Shown: one piece after another, positions 41,406-52,300 of the stretch
Layout: every line of letters begins with the position of its first letter
Numbering within the stretch: the first letter of the stretch is position 1
Source: Euleptes europaea
Lineage: Eukaryota > Chordata > Lepidosauria > Squamata > Sphaerodactylidae
NCBI RefSeq assembly: GCF_029931775.1
Contig: NC_079321.1
Coordinates: 16,574,501 to 16,638,500 of the forward strand
DNA: 64,000 nt
Reading direction: 5' to 3'
Program-made: the position numbers and the translations under genes
Notes under the pieces: generated by a model
Seen by the model: only the letters and a program-made list of their open reading frames with translations
What the model was told of the DNA's origin: nothing
Databases searched by the model: none

Positions 41406-43737
41406 AACCCTGACCCTGACTTAAAGAGAAGAAAATACATTTTCACCTGGGATTTTAATTCAGGAGTTTAGTTGTGCGTTATAAATAGAATGTAGTTGCA
41501 TCAGTAAACCCAGAGAAAAGAGTTAATATTGTAGATGATGCTTTGGTTCTCTCTTATTTTAGTGGAAATGAACAGATTTCATTGGTCCTTGTAAGTTTGC
41601 TCCATAGTTAGTTGCACCCAGTAAAATGAGCACAGTGGGTGAGTTGGCTGAAAAATCAGCAGGATATACAAGCCAGTCTGCTGGAGGCTCCAGTGCATCT
41701 TTGTGCCAGTCTCCGCAGATGACACATCATCATTACATAATATGTCTCACGCAGTTCAAGGCTGGTGCAGATGTGTAGGCAAAAGACAGGCAGCTTTTTC
41801 CTGACACCACTCAGCATATTTCCAGTATCTGAGGAGATGTCGGGAGGGTGGGGGGAATCCTGGTTTAGAAGCAAAGTGCGTAAAATTCGAAGAGCTTCTT
41901 CTGTCTTGTTTTGCACACTGTAGGAATGGCTTCTAAAGACTGTGCATCAGACATTCCTCCAAGAATGGACTAGAATTTATTGCTCTTTCCCCAAAAATAA
42001 AAAGCACCAAAATGAATACGGCTTCTCACTGGTAACTTTTCTGTTATCGTTGTATGGCTTGTCTCTCTGATATCGCAGCCATGCTTGTTTTGCCTGCCTG
42101 ACTCCCAAAGTTGAGCACGTTCGTTATAAATCCAGTTTTGTAAATGGGATCAGAAACGTTTGCACATTTCTGGCAATGCCACGTGGGGTGGTAGTTTGAT
42201 CCAATAAGTTCTGAGCAGGTACTGCCATGAGGAAATTCCACCAGCCGGCAGCCGATAAATGCTGCCGACCGCACATGTGCAAAGGTAGCACTCGTCCTCG
42301 AAAGAAGTAGTTTTTAAATGACATGTGACCTGCCCATGATGACCCTGGGGCATAAATAATCCTAGCAAACCAGCAAACTGTGAGCTTGCACCAACGGCGG
42401 ATAGCTGCTGTGTGGAACGTTGCCCCAGCACAGAAGTAAAAGTATTTGAAATTCTGCTCATTTTGAATTACAAAGCAATCTTCCATCTGAGATCCTTCAG
42501 CGGAGTGGAAGCAGGCACTGCAAACAAGACAGGCTGGGTTTCCAAATTAAATTATCCTTCGATGGCATTTGTAATGCATTACATGAGTCAAGGGAATGGG
42601 ATATGTTTCGCCTGGAAATTAACTCCTGGCATTATTTGCCAGAAAGGCTGGACAGAATTTCAAGCAATCACTTGCCTTTTCTGCAGTGCTCCTGATGGCA
42701 AGTGATGGTTAAACATTTAAACTACGCTGCGCTCAGATGGATGCCAGCAGATGCTTCTTGCCCGGGTATCGGTTGGTAGTATTTTGGGTGGGTTTAGGTT
42801 GAAAACTGGAAGACTGAAATCTTGAGACGCCTGCCTCTTCAAACAGTTGAACTAGGTGAACCTTGAGATCCCTTACAGTATTGATGTCACCTGTACAACT
42901 CCTCACATTTAATTACTCGTACTTAGCATAAATGAAACATTTTGATTAAAGATGGCACCCTCCCAGCAGTTGCGTGCCAACCCACTAAGCTTGGATCTTG
43001 TGGATTTGCATACGTTGGGATCATTTTAATAATAATGCAATGAGTTAATCAGGATGGTTTTAGTGACAAATTGATGTACCCAACCTGCTTTAATACCTTT
43101 AAGTAATGTATGTTGTTTGATGTGCTTTCAGTGGAGTACATCTTGTCTGCAGCAGGGAAGGGTGTGGTGGATACTCAGAACTGTGAAGATGCTGTTGTAA
43201 CCCACATCTGTGTCACCTCTATATCGCTGATAATTTCTTAACTAACACATCTTTTCAAGCCATGATATCAAGGCAATTTTGCCTGCATTTTGTAGGATGT
43301 TTGTACGATGCTTAGCTGACTTCAGGGTATGGCTAGCTGGTGTGGCTTCCCTGGCATGCTGGGAAGAAGCAAAAATGGAAGCCACCAGTTGAAAATATAA
43401 CAACCAATAGCTGATCAGATGTCTCTCGTATCCTACCACTGTTCAGTGATGTTTGAAGATTTTCTCAAGACTCAGAAACCTTCCAATGGAAGAGCCTCTT
43501 CAGACCAAGCCAGGCCCAAGATTCCCTGACCTGACTCATAGTATATGTAACATCAGGAGCTGCTGTTCTCAAGTGCTACGGGGCCAGTTTCTACTTGTGA
43601 GCATGGCAAGGGGAGTGTAGGGGCTTCAGACTTCCCTCACATGCTGTTTTCTCATGCCGAAACAGCTAGGAGGGGTGTTGTTTGCCCTGCTCTGGGGTGC
43701 CACATGTATCCGAGACCAACTCAGGTCACACATAACT
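41406..43737. other. Unrecognised 2.3 kb, possibly unique
   Basis: This is the longest stretch without any recognised repeat. The part at 42440-42720 lacks simple repeats and contains paired TAATGCATTACAT and AATTAAATTATCC motifs, which would suit a conserved non-coding element, but conservation cannot be read from one sequence. Confidence 0.4.
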
Positions 43738-43756
43738 AGGTTTGCCAACCTCCAGG

Positions 43757-43790
<34 letters not shown>
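43738..43790 (+). repeat. hAT left-end fragment and (TG)n
   Basis: TAGGTTTGCCAACCTCCAGG is followed directly by about 15 TG units. Confidence 0.75.
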
Positions 43791-43792
<2 letters not shown>

Positions 43793-43899
43793 GGGGAAGC
43801 CAAAGGGGGGTGGGTTTACCTGTTCTGCTGGGGGGTGGGCTTGAATGCCTCTGTGTGGGACTGTGCTTTCTACTGTTTTCACCGGTTGCCAACTTCATG

Positions 43900-44150
43900 T
43901 GGAGTTAACTGTGGGTCAGTGAGTCTCTCTCTGGCTGGTTCCTATTGTTTCCAATGGGTTGTGCAGCCGCTCCTGTTGTTTCGAATGGGCTAGCCTGTCA
44001 TTCGTTTTAGTATATCCCCTGTAATGTATTTCAGTGGAGTCAATGCAAGTCAACTGACATTCCCCTCTCCCATTATCTTCAATGGGCTGGGCAGCCTCTT
44101 CCATTGCTTCCAATGGGCTGACTTGTCATTCGTTTTAGTACATCTCTTTT
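43900..44150 (+). repeat. Tandem repeat, about 130-bp period
   Basis: CTGTCATTCGTTTTAGTATA (about 43996) and CTTGTCATTCGTTTTAGTAC (about 44122), each preceded by TTCCAATGGG-type and GCAGCC blocks, show two diverged units. It leads directly into the next tandem block. Confidence 0.65.
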
Positions 44151-44690
44151 AATGGCTTTATTCCAATGGGCAGATGGGGGGACCCCTTCCGGGCCCCATA
44201 ACTCGGGGCCCCTGACCCAATCTTCACAAAATTTGGGGGTTCTTGCAAGAAGGGTCCCCTCAAGGTATGGTGAAATTTTGGGTCCTCTACCTCCAAACAT
44301 GCCCCCCTCAGAGCCACAGAAAGGCGTAAATGTGTCTTTAATGCCTTTATTCCTGTGGGCGATTTTGGGAGGGACCCCTTCTGGGCCCCATATCTCGGGA
44401 CCCCCTGACCCAATCTTTACAAAACATGGGGGTTCTTGCAAGAAGCTACGCTGAAATTTCGGGACCTCTACCTCCAAAAATGCCCCCCCGGAGCCGCGGA
44501 AAGGCACGAATGTGTTTTTAATGGCTTTATTTGGCCGAATTTTTCCCCGTACTGGGAACTTGGCGCCAAATTCCACGGATCCGAATCGGGGGAGTTCGGA
44601 CTTTGGCATTTCCCAAATCAAAACGGGCCAAATTTTGCCGAATCCGAATTTTACCGAATTTTTTTTCAACAGCCCTAGATATTTGGTCCA
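44151..44690 (-). repeat. Tandem repeat, about 185-bp unit, with long open frame
   Basis: Two units (about 44151-44336 and 44337-44516) and a third start share GACCCAATCTT, GGGGGTTCTTGCAAGAAG and CCTCTACCTCCAAA. The minus strand is open for 196 codons (44079-44669), and the protein repeats GPEGVPP and KFCEDWVRGPE-type text. The right edge, ATTTTTTTTCAACAGCCCTA, looks like a transposon terminus. I regard the frame as repeat-derived. Confidence 0.6.
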
Positions 44691-44754
44691 TCAATATTCA
44701 AATGCACATCCCTAATTGAAATAGCATAAGAAATTCTATTTAACATATTAATTT

Positions 44755-45000
44755 AACTTATTTACTTTCTACTCTGCTTTTCTTGACGACACTCAAGGCG
44801 GATTACAGGATAAATCAACCAATGAACACAGCAATAGGAACAGGATTAAAGAAGTGGGGAATGAGAACAAGTAAATTATAAATAGAATTATAATTTATAG
44901 AATAGAATTATACATTATAAATAGAATTATACATTATAAACAGAAATGGGGAATGAGACAAGTAAATTATAAATAATATAGAAAGTGGATTAGAAGGTAA
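44755..45000. repeat. LINE-like repeat and AT-rich tandem array
   Basis: TTTCTACTCTGCTTTTCTTG, then ACACTCAAGGCGGATTACAG, matches the old repeat at 25226. AATAGAATTATACATTATAA units repeat at 44880-44945. Confidence 0.6.
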
Positions 45001-46741
45001 AGACAGAGCAGTAAAAACAGGTGATACTTAGTATGGGATGCTCATGTTATTCCCAGGGTGGCGAAGGATCCGAAGTTTTGGTTTGGTTCTAGTTCAGCTA
45101 TAATTGAAGCAGTTCCAGTTTATGCCAGTAAAGTTACAGTAACTGGTTCATTTCTGGTTCCTGTGGGAATACTTAAATATGATTCATACTGCAGTACTGA
45201 TTTGGAAAGTGGGGCGGAGCAATTTAATGGTTCTTATGAATTCAGCTCTAGCCTCTGAGTAATTCGAAGCAATACATGAAGTCTCAATTGCTTGAACATT
45301 CAATATTAAATTTGTAACATGTTTTTAATTTGTGCTACTTAATTACAGTGGGTTGCAACCTTGATCCTTGAAGCCAAACACTCTTGTGCTGGCTAATGAT
45401 TCCCAGCTTTTTATGATTGCTTAGGACAGAAACAAAAAAAAAATCCCCAAGTGATGTTGGTTTCCCCCACTTATTATTAGTCATTCTGGTTAAGGCCTGT
45501 GAGTGTACTACTGAATCGGACTGTTGTTTTTTTAATTGAACCCTATTTAAGCCACTGTCCTGGTTTTCTGATTGTGGAATAAGTATTATTCATCTTGAGA
45601 TTGGAAATGAACTTTCTTCTTGCTTAAGAGATGGAACTGCACAGCAGTCCTTGAGCAAAGCTGTGTGGGACCAATGAATTAGCAGATAAGATCTTCAAGA
45701 CAATAGGACATGGCTCCACTACAAAAGTTCCAAAACATGCAAAGTAGGTACTGATAAACATGCAGAATAGGTACTGACCACTGACCCTCTGCATAAGCCC
45801 TCTGTGTTTTATCCATACAATCCTCTCAAATTTAGGAGATGGGTTGCAGAAACCTTCTTGAGTTGTGACTGGTGGATCATTTGCCTCCCCAGTGCTTTGC
45901 TAATTACTCCTGAGGGAATCTGAGGAACTAATACCTCCTGAAGAAATCTGTCCCTTGAAAGTGAGGAAGGTTCTTGGATTACTCACAACTGCATGAATTT
46001 ATTTGAACTTGACATTGTGTAAAGTTATTTCACTTAACCGGCTTCATTAGTCTAGTAGTCTGTGTCTGTGCAGGTAAATATTATTTTGAAGGAGAGTATT
46101 ATTCAACCCCCTTTGGTTTCTGGTACCAGTTTGGTTTTGACTTTCTCAATAATACCTTTTAAGAGTTTCCTTCACTACTTCCATGTTTGCATCTTAACAG
46201 TTCTGGACTCAGTTGACTAGTAGTTGTCAGTTGGATGTATTGTGGCTATGTATGTATACATTAACTATGTATTAGTTAATATAGCAGAGTTGCACAGTCA
46301 CAGAAGCATGGTATTGCGTGCAGTAAATAAACTTCAAAGATTGCATAAAGGTAAACTTATATTTATTGAGGTAGGTTTAATTCACATCCATGTTGCAGTC
46401 AAAAGGAGAGAGAGAGAGAAGCCAAATCTAAATACTATTCCCTGTTACAAATGGCCAGCTACTCTGGCAGTGTATGTATGCAGTTAAGAGGGCATAGCTT
46501 CTACAAGAGAGACCTGTAGATGCATCTTGCTCCTTGCTGAGCCATGAGGAGGGAGACAAAGGGCACAGGAAGAGAAGGAGAAGCTCCCAGGTTAAGACAA
46601 AGAGAGACATCCTGTTCATTAAGGAGATAACACTTATACACATACAGAGCAATGTAGCTCCCCCAGTGTCCAGGCATGCTGGGTCGCCTTACTCCAGCAG
46701 GGTGCTCTTGAAGGGACTATTGGTCTGAGTATAAATGCTGA
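45001..46741. other. Unrecognised 1.7 kb, no supported gene
   Basis: No SINE, LINE or TIR element is recognised. (AG)n near 46404 is short. Confidence 0.4.
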
Positions 46742-46980
46742 ACATACGACACTGCTTTATATTGAATCAGATCATAGGTCCATCCTGGTCAGTAGTATTA
46801 CTCAGTCTGGTGAGTACTACTCAGTCTACTCAGTCTACTCAGACCGGCAGCAACTCTCCAGGGTCTCCAGACTCTCCAGAGTCGGTCACATTTCTGACTA
46901 CCTCATCCTTTTAAAAGTGGAGATACAGGGGATTGAACAAGCCAAGCAGATGCTCTATCACTGAGCCACGATCCTTCCCA
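46742..46980 (-). mobile_element. SINE S2 with internal expansion
   Basis: The reversed copy runs from ATTGAATCAGATCATAGGTC to ATGCTCTATCACTGAGCCAC. CAGTCTACTCAGTCTACTCA shows a local tandem expansion of the middle, and CTCCAGACTCTCCAG is repeated too. Confidence 0.85.
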
Positions 46981-47228
46981 AACTTTATATATCAATAATG
47001 GCTTCTGATTATATATTTTTTTCTGAAGTAAAATGGCCTTCTTGAGAAGAATAAACTCACAGGTTGTCTTGGGATGTAACTATACATTATGAGGGAAGCC
47101 ATAAGGTTCCATGTTTTGCTCATAAAACAAATGTAGGGATAGAGTACCATTTTCAGAGGAGCATTCCCGTTCTAGCAAAGAGCTTTGTGTTATCTCTTTC
47201 TTGAGACAAATAGAATAGTACAACATAG

Positions 47229-48080
47229 TTCCAGAGGGTCGCTGTGTTGGTCTTCAGTAGAACAGCTAGATTTGAGTCCGGTAACACTTAGAAACCAACA
47301 AAATTTTCAGGGTATAACCTTTTGAAAGTTAATACTCCCTTTGTCAGATACAAGTTGGAATGGAGATCTCCGAACTCTTATATACCAATCAGAAAGTGGG
47401 AGGGATGTTGTAAAGATGGAACTCAGGATGCAGAGATACAATGCACATTGTAATCAGCTTGATTAAAGTAGAGGAGAAATGCTTGGGGAAGAAAAATTAG
47501 CATCTGCAGTGAGATAAGCATCCTGTGACCCTGTTCAGCCCCGGGGTGTCCATTGTTCTGAATTTGTGAATGAACTCAGATTCAGCAGTCTCCAGCTGCA
47601 ATCTTCTCTTGAAGCTTCTCTGTTTGAGGACTGCCACTCTTAGGTCAGCAATGGTATGACCTGGAAGATTAAAATGTTCTCTCACCGGTTTTTGAGCTCT
47701 GTGGCTTTTTATGTCGGATTTATATCCATTTATTCTTGTATCTGGGTACTGACCCGTTTGTCCAACATAGAGAGTGGTAGGGCATCACTGACATTTGATG
47801 GCATATATAATATTGGAAGATGAAGGAGTGACTGGACCCGAGATGGTATGGCCATTGGCCGGTGTTGTTAGATCAAGTGATTGGTTTGTCAGAGCGGATA
47901 TGGGGACAGAGTTGGCATCTTGATTTGTTGCAGGCCCTGGTCCCAGAGTCCGTGTCAGGAAGTGCATTGTTGTGGGTGAGAAGTTGTTTAAGATTAGGAG
48001 GATGCCTGTGGGCAAGAAAAAGTTTCCATTGTCTATCTGTTTCCTTACTACATCAGATGGGTATTATAATTCCAGAAATG
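47229..48080 (-). mobile_element. Penelope-like retroelement fossil with GIY-YIG remnant
   Basis: The minus strand carries IIYAIKC (near 47790) and REHFNLPGHTIADLRVAVLK (47497-47685), typical of the C-terminal GIY-YIG endonuclease part of Penelope-like (Neptune-type) elements. The 3' end at 47229-47365 has the same layout as the ends at 1-495 and 40774, including a degraded hammerhead-like core near 47343. The reverse transcriptase part is not present. The element is broken. Confidence 0.75.
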
Positions 48081-48699
48081 TGTTGTGGATCCTGCAGGTG
48101 AGAATCTCTGTCTGAGGCACAACGGAAACTGTACCTATTTGTCTGAGATGGCAGTAACAGGAGGAGGGGGTGCTTCATTCTTCCTGAATCCACTGATTCT
48201 CCCCCCAGAGTGCCACCTTCGCCCCCATGCTCACATTATCTTGCCAAATTCATTTGCTGAGCTAAGGTTTAATTCCATACTGAGAAAGCATATCAAAACC
48301 CATACGTTTCATAAAACGTTAGGAGATGAATCAGTAAATGTCAGGTTCATAACTTGGGGGTGCTGCTGGATCCTGGCCTAGAGGTGGAAACCCATACCAA
48401 CTTTTATCAGCTAGGTGGCTGGGCATTCTTAATGCATGGGCATGCTGGGCAGTTGCCCAGGGGCTCCACGAACATAGGGGCCCCATGCTAATCTATGTAT
48501 GTTGTGACTGGCCGCAAATGAATAAATAAATACCTTACTGAACTATAAATCAGCTGGCAATTGGAACGTAACACCAGAGTGTATTTGAGTTAGTCCTGGG
48601 TATTGTTTTAGCATACTGAAAACTCGGGGAGCCATGCCTGTTGTCCCATAAACTTTGGGTAAGCTTTCTTACTACTTTGTGCCTTTCTGACTGTTTTTT
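48081..48699. other. Unrecognised, no supported gene
   Basis: No exon or repeat is identified. GGCAGTTGCCCAGGGGCTCC near 48447 may belong to an old repeat. Confidence 0.35.
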
Positions 48700-49258
48700 A
48701 CCTTTGTCATTTAGCCTGTAGATACTTTGGTATTATACCTCTTTGTCCCTTGTACTTCAGAATTTGCAACAATGTCTCACATCTGAAAGCAATTCGCACT
48801 GGGATTTACAGCAACAACATGGTTGGCAAGCTGAAGAAGATTTTCTCGAAACGCGTCCTTGCAACCATCCGCTATTTCCTTGTCTCTGTGTTTCAGTGAT
48901 TTATACACGTGACTGCACGGAACTTCCAGTTGGATTTATAATATGTGCATTTTAGTCACGGTTGAAAAAGTGTAAGTCCGGAGTGGCTATATGTATTCTA
49001 TAAGCCCTTAGTGGCTGCATGTACTTATATTTATGTTTTTTTCATTGCCAAGTACGACATGGTTATGCTTTAAGCCCTGCGAGGCATTCTAACGTGTGAA
49101 TTAACACGGTTTCTCTCTTAAGAACATTTTTGTTTCTTGTTTGCTTGAGGAATGAATTAATATTTCTTAAAAACGAGCTTAGGCTTACTTGTTCTTTATA
49201 GTTATTGTTGAGCCTCGTGCTGCCTCTCTTCTTAGTACCTGGAGGTTGGCAGCCCTAT
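48700..49258 (+). repeat. Unit carrying a hammerhead-like motif (site 3)
   Basis: The unit holds the motif at 48819-48868 and runs to TTGTTGAGCCTCGTGCTGCC, similar to the right end of the 7395-7837 unit. It stops at a 24-base hAT-type end (TACCTGGAGGTTGGCAGCCC, about 49235-49258). The left boundary is a guess. Confidence 0.4.
48819..48868 (+). ncRNA. Hammerhead-like ribozyme motif (site 3)
   Basis: Stem I is ATGGTTG-g-CAAG (48819-48830) with CTTG-CAACCAT (48858-48868), eleven pairs and one bulged G. The core CTGAAGA is at 48831-48837 and GAA at 48848-48850. Stem III is the palindrome ACGCGT (48851-48856) and C at 48857 is the expected cleavage residue. Stem II (AGATTTTCTC) can form only about two pairs. 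The bulge position equals that at site 2. Confidence 0.6.
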
Positions 49259-49376
49259 AGTTTTGGCTCTTCCTTGGAAGGTGTGATTTGCCTGCTGTGA
49301 TCACATTCAGATTAGATTATTAATCTGGAGGTTTCTGTATATTACATTTCTCTTCAGTTTTCTCTCTCTTTTAGAG

Positions 49377-49570
49377 CAGAGGTTCCCAAACTGTGCTCCA
49401 AGAAGCACTTGGTGCTCCGCGAACATCTCCTAGTGCTCCGTGAAGAGATTGGAAAGAAAAATACGACTGTCTTTCGGTTTAGTATATAGGGGCTAGATGA
49501 AAATTAGTGTTCCGTGACGAATTTCTCTCCTGAAAAGGGCTCCATGACTCAAAAGGTTTGGGAAACTCTG
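49377..49570. mobile_element. hAT-Charlie-like MITE, perfect TSD
   Basis: CAGAGGTTCCCAAACT at the left is inverted at the right as AGGTTTGGGAAACTCTG. TTTTAGAG flanks it exactly at 49369-49376 and 49571-49578. TIRs of the CAGnGGTTCCCAAA type mark hAT-Charlie relatives. The 194-bp interior has no coding capacity. Confidence 0.96.
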
Positions 49571-49709
49571 TTTTAGAGTATTGTTGCTCTGAGATTGCTG
49601 CATTGCCAATTAGATCTGATTGAGCAAGATCAAGAATGCTCTTTAACCTAGTTTCTGTGTATAGCATTACATTATATGCGATACTTCCTCCTAGGAGCAC
49701 TTTTTATAT

Positions 49710-49779
49710 AGAGAGGTGATCAGATCCTAATTCCAGACTAAAATGGAATAAACTGGAATTAGGATCTGACCACCTCTCT
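49710..49779. repeat. Inverted repeat, 27-bp arms
   Basis: Arms 49710-49736 and 49753-49779 (AGAGAGGTGATCAGATCCTA start) pair with one mismatch around a 16-base loop. It may be a small foldback element. Confidence 0.9.
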
Positions 49780-49810
49780 CTTTTTGTGAAAGTCTGATTT
49801 CATTTCATCC

Positions 49811-49827
<17 letters not shown>

Positions 49828-49853
<26 letters not shown>
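49828..49853. repeat. (CA)n microsatellite
   Basis: About 16 CA units follow a CT-rich stretch. Confidence 0.95.
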
Positions 49854-49854
<1 letters not shown>

Positions 49855-49951
49855 ATAGCATTTTAGTTTCACAATTATATACATCTTAATTTGAGAGATA
49901 TAGTGGTGGGTTCTGTGAGAGAAGAAGCCCTCGTCTCTCTTCTCTTCTCCG

Positions 49952-50166
49952 TAGGGTTGCCAACCTCCAGGTACTAAGTGGAGATCTCCTGCTATTACAA
50001 CTGATCTCCAACCGATAAGAGATCAGTTCAGCTGGAGAAAATGGCCGCTTTGGCAATTGGACTCTATGGCAATTGAAGTCCCTCCCTCCACTCCCCAAAC
50101 CCCGTCCTCCTCAGGCTCCACCTCAAAAACCTCCCACCAATGGCAAAGAGGGACCTGGCAACCCTT
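49952..50166 (+). mobile_element. hAT-type MITE, full length
   Basis: The copy runs from TAGGGTTGCCAACCTCCAGG to GGGACCTGGCAACCCTT. CTTCTCCG (49944-49951) and CTTCTCAG (50167-50174) agree at seven of eight. Confidence 0.94.
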
Positions 50167-50245
50167 CTTCTCAGGCACAACAGTCCAGGTTGCCTTAAGG
50201 AAACCGGAAAGTTAGGGTTGCTTATTGGAAAAGAAATAATAAACA

Positions 50246-50410
50246 AAGGCATCTGGGTTCAGTCCCTGGCATCTCCAGTTGAGGGTACTGGGGGGGAGGG
50301 GACTTCTGCCTAGGGCCCTGAGGAGCTGTTGCCACCAATTGGGGTGGTCAGTGTTGGTCTTGATGGACCAGCAGTCTTCTTTGGTATGGGGCAACTTCAT
50401 GTGGGTGTAC
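50246..50410 (+). mobile_element. SINE S2, old copy without head
   Basis: GGTTCAGTCCCTGGCATCTC, then CCTAGGGCCCTGAGGAGCTG and TTGATGGACCAGCAGTCTTC, is a diverged S2 body ending CAACTTCATGTGGG. Confidence 0.75.
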
Positions 50411-50921
50411 TTTTGGCTGATGGGTGCTTAGCTCAGTTTGCTTCCACCAGTGTCCCTCCAGGAACTTTTTCATTACGTTAAAGAGCTAGTCCACCCCTGA
50501 ATGGAATGCCAGCTTCCCTGGGGGAGGGGGGAAGTGAAAATAGAAAGCCACAATTCTCTTACTCTTGGGACCCCATCTGCAGAACTTAGTAGGGTAGGCG
50601 TGAACACTTGATAAAAATCCTCCCTGAAGATTCATAGGTTACTTGGAGTTTTCTGGGATTAATTGAAGATGCTGGTGCTTACTTTTAAATCGCTTCACAA
50701 TCTGGAATGCACATATCAAACCAGCTTTCCTGATGCGAGCCTGCCCACCAGCTTCTGAGTCTCCCAGGAGTTTCTCCTGTCCATTCATTCACTTAACATT
50801 ATTATAACTGTCTTATGGTGATGGGTAGTGGATTTGATACCAAAAATGGGCTGTGTAAAATCCTAAAAACCTGGATACCGCCATTTTCCTCTCAAAGTTC
50901 TGAATGTCCCTCAAGATTTGT
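50411..50921. other. Unrecognised, no supported gene
   Basis: No exon or named repeat is seen in this interval. Confidence 0.4.
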
Positions 50922-51080
50922 AGATCTCCAGCCGAAAGAGATCAGTTCACCTGGAGAAAATGGCCGCTTTGGCAGTTGGACTCTATGGCATTGAAGTCCC
51001 ACCCCTCCCCAGACCCTGCCCTCCTCAGACTCTGCCCCAAAAACCTCCTGCTGGTGGCAAAGAGGGACCTGGCAACCCTA
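50922..51080 (+). mobile_element. hAT-type MITE, left end missing
   Basis: The copy begins at AGATCTCCAGCCGAAAGAGA and is intact to GGGACCTGGCAACCCTA. Confidence 0.9.
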
Positions 51081-51589
51081 CCTATGTGGTAAAACAACCT
51101 GCTGGATCACAATGAGGATTTGACCTCTCCAGCTTTTATCCCACTCATTCCCCATAGGATTACTTTCTGCCTGTTCTTATCTCGCCTCTGTTACTTTCTG
51201 CTTGTACTTATCTCACCTCTGTTGCCAAATGTGTTCTAGTGGCTTAAGACCCGGGCCAGATGAGTAAATCCTTCATTCACAGTGGTAAAAACAAAGGCCC
51301 ATGGGGTATTTCTACAATATTTGGTGGGTTAAGAACAAGCAAAGAGTAACCCTATGAAGGAATGAGTGGGATAGACACTGGAGTGGTCAGATCCTCACTA
51401 TAGTCCAGCAGGTTAAGACCAGAACCAGCAACGGCCCCCAATAAGAATAATTGTTTTATGTAATAAAATCCCTTTAATGAGATGCTTTTGTTCTACAAGT
51501 TTTAAATTCGTGTTCTGTTTTTAAATCATGTATTCCTGAACATTCAAGTTGGGTTTGGGTGGCCTTTCATTTCATTTTCATTTTTATTT
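51081..51589. other. Unrecognised; short direct repeat
   Basis: TTACTTTCTGCCTGTTCTTA and TTACTTTCTGCTTGTACTTA are 30 bp apart near 51162-51211. Nothing else is recognised. Confidence 0.4.
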
Positions 51590-51740
51590 TTTTGAAATGT
51601 TGATAATCCATCTTTTCTCTAAGCCAAATTGGACCCAAAGAGGCTTACGAGAGAGGGTGAAAGACTACCAAACATATCGCTGCCAGGACAATAAAACTAG
51701 AAACAAATAAAATCAACTGAGAATACAATGGCTACCACAT
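51590..51740. repeat. Old LINE-like repeat
   Basis: AAATTGGACCCAAAGAGGCT, then TACGAGAGAGGGTGAAAGAC, resembles the 25226 and 54990 repeats. Confidence 0.35.
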
Positions 51741-51821
51741 TCTCATTATTCCCTACATACAGCAGTAAAACCAATATAAAAATGATGCAATGCAATCCAA
51801 TGCAACATCTGCTTGACAAAA

Positions 51822-51850
51822 AAGAGAGAGAGAGAGAGAGAGAGAGAAAA
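51822..51850. repeat. (AG)n microsatellite
   Basis: A short pure AG run follows AAAAAAG. Confidence 0.9.
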
Positions 51851-52004
51851 GAATCACCCATCAGGTGGAAGAGGATTGTTTAGTAACTGACTTCTGAAAA
51901 ACCATCAGGAACAGCACGCTATATAAATTATTTGATTTTGCTTTGATGTCCAAACTAACACATTTGATGAAAATGAATTCAATAGATGACTTTAAGACAA
52001 AATG

Positions 52005-52300
52005 GCAGCCATTATATGATCATTATTCATGTGCCCCCAATTTTTTTTTGCTCTTTAGTGCCTAAATACGAAGATTGGTAAATTAGTAATTAGCATTAGA
52101 AACCTGTAGTTTTAGTTCAATTGACGAAGAAATGTGTATGTATTATAGTGAAGCAGCTATCATATGATCATTACTCACGTGCTCCAAATTTTTCTGTTTT
52201 TAGTATGTAAATATAAAGATCGTTAAATGAATACTCAGTATTGGAAACCTGTAGTCTTAGCTTAATTGATGAAGAAATGTGTATGTATTGTAGCTCGGAC
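52005..52300. repeat. 148-bp tandem duplication, diverged
   Basis: Unit 1 (52005-52152) and unit 2 (52153-52300) share ATATGATCATTA, AATTTTT, GGAAACCTGTAGT, TTAGTTCAATTGACGAAGAA and TGTGTATGTATT in the same order with scattered changes. No known family. Confidence 0.85.
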
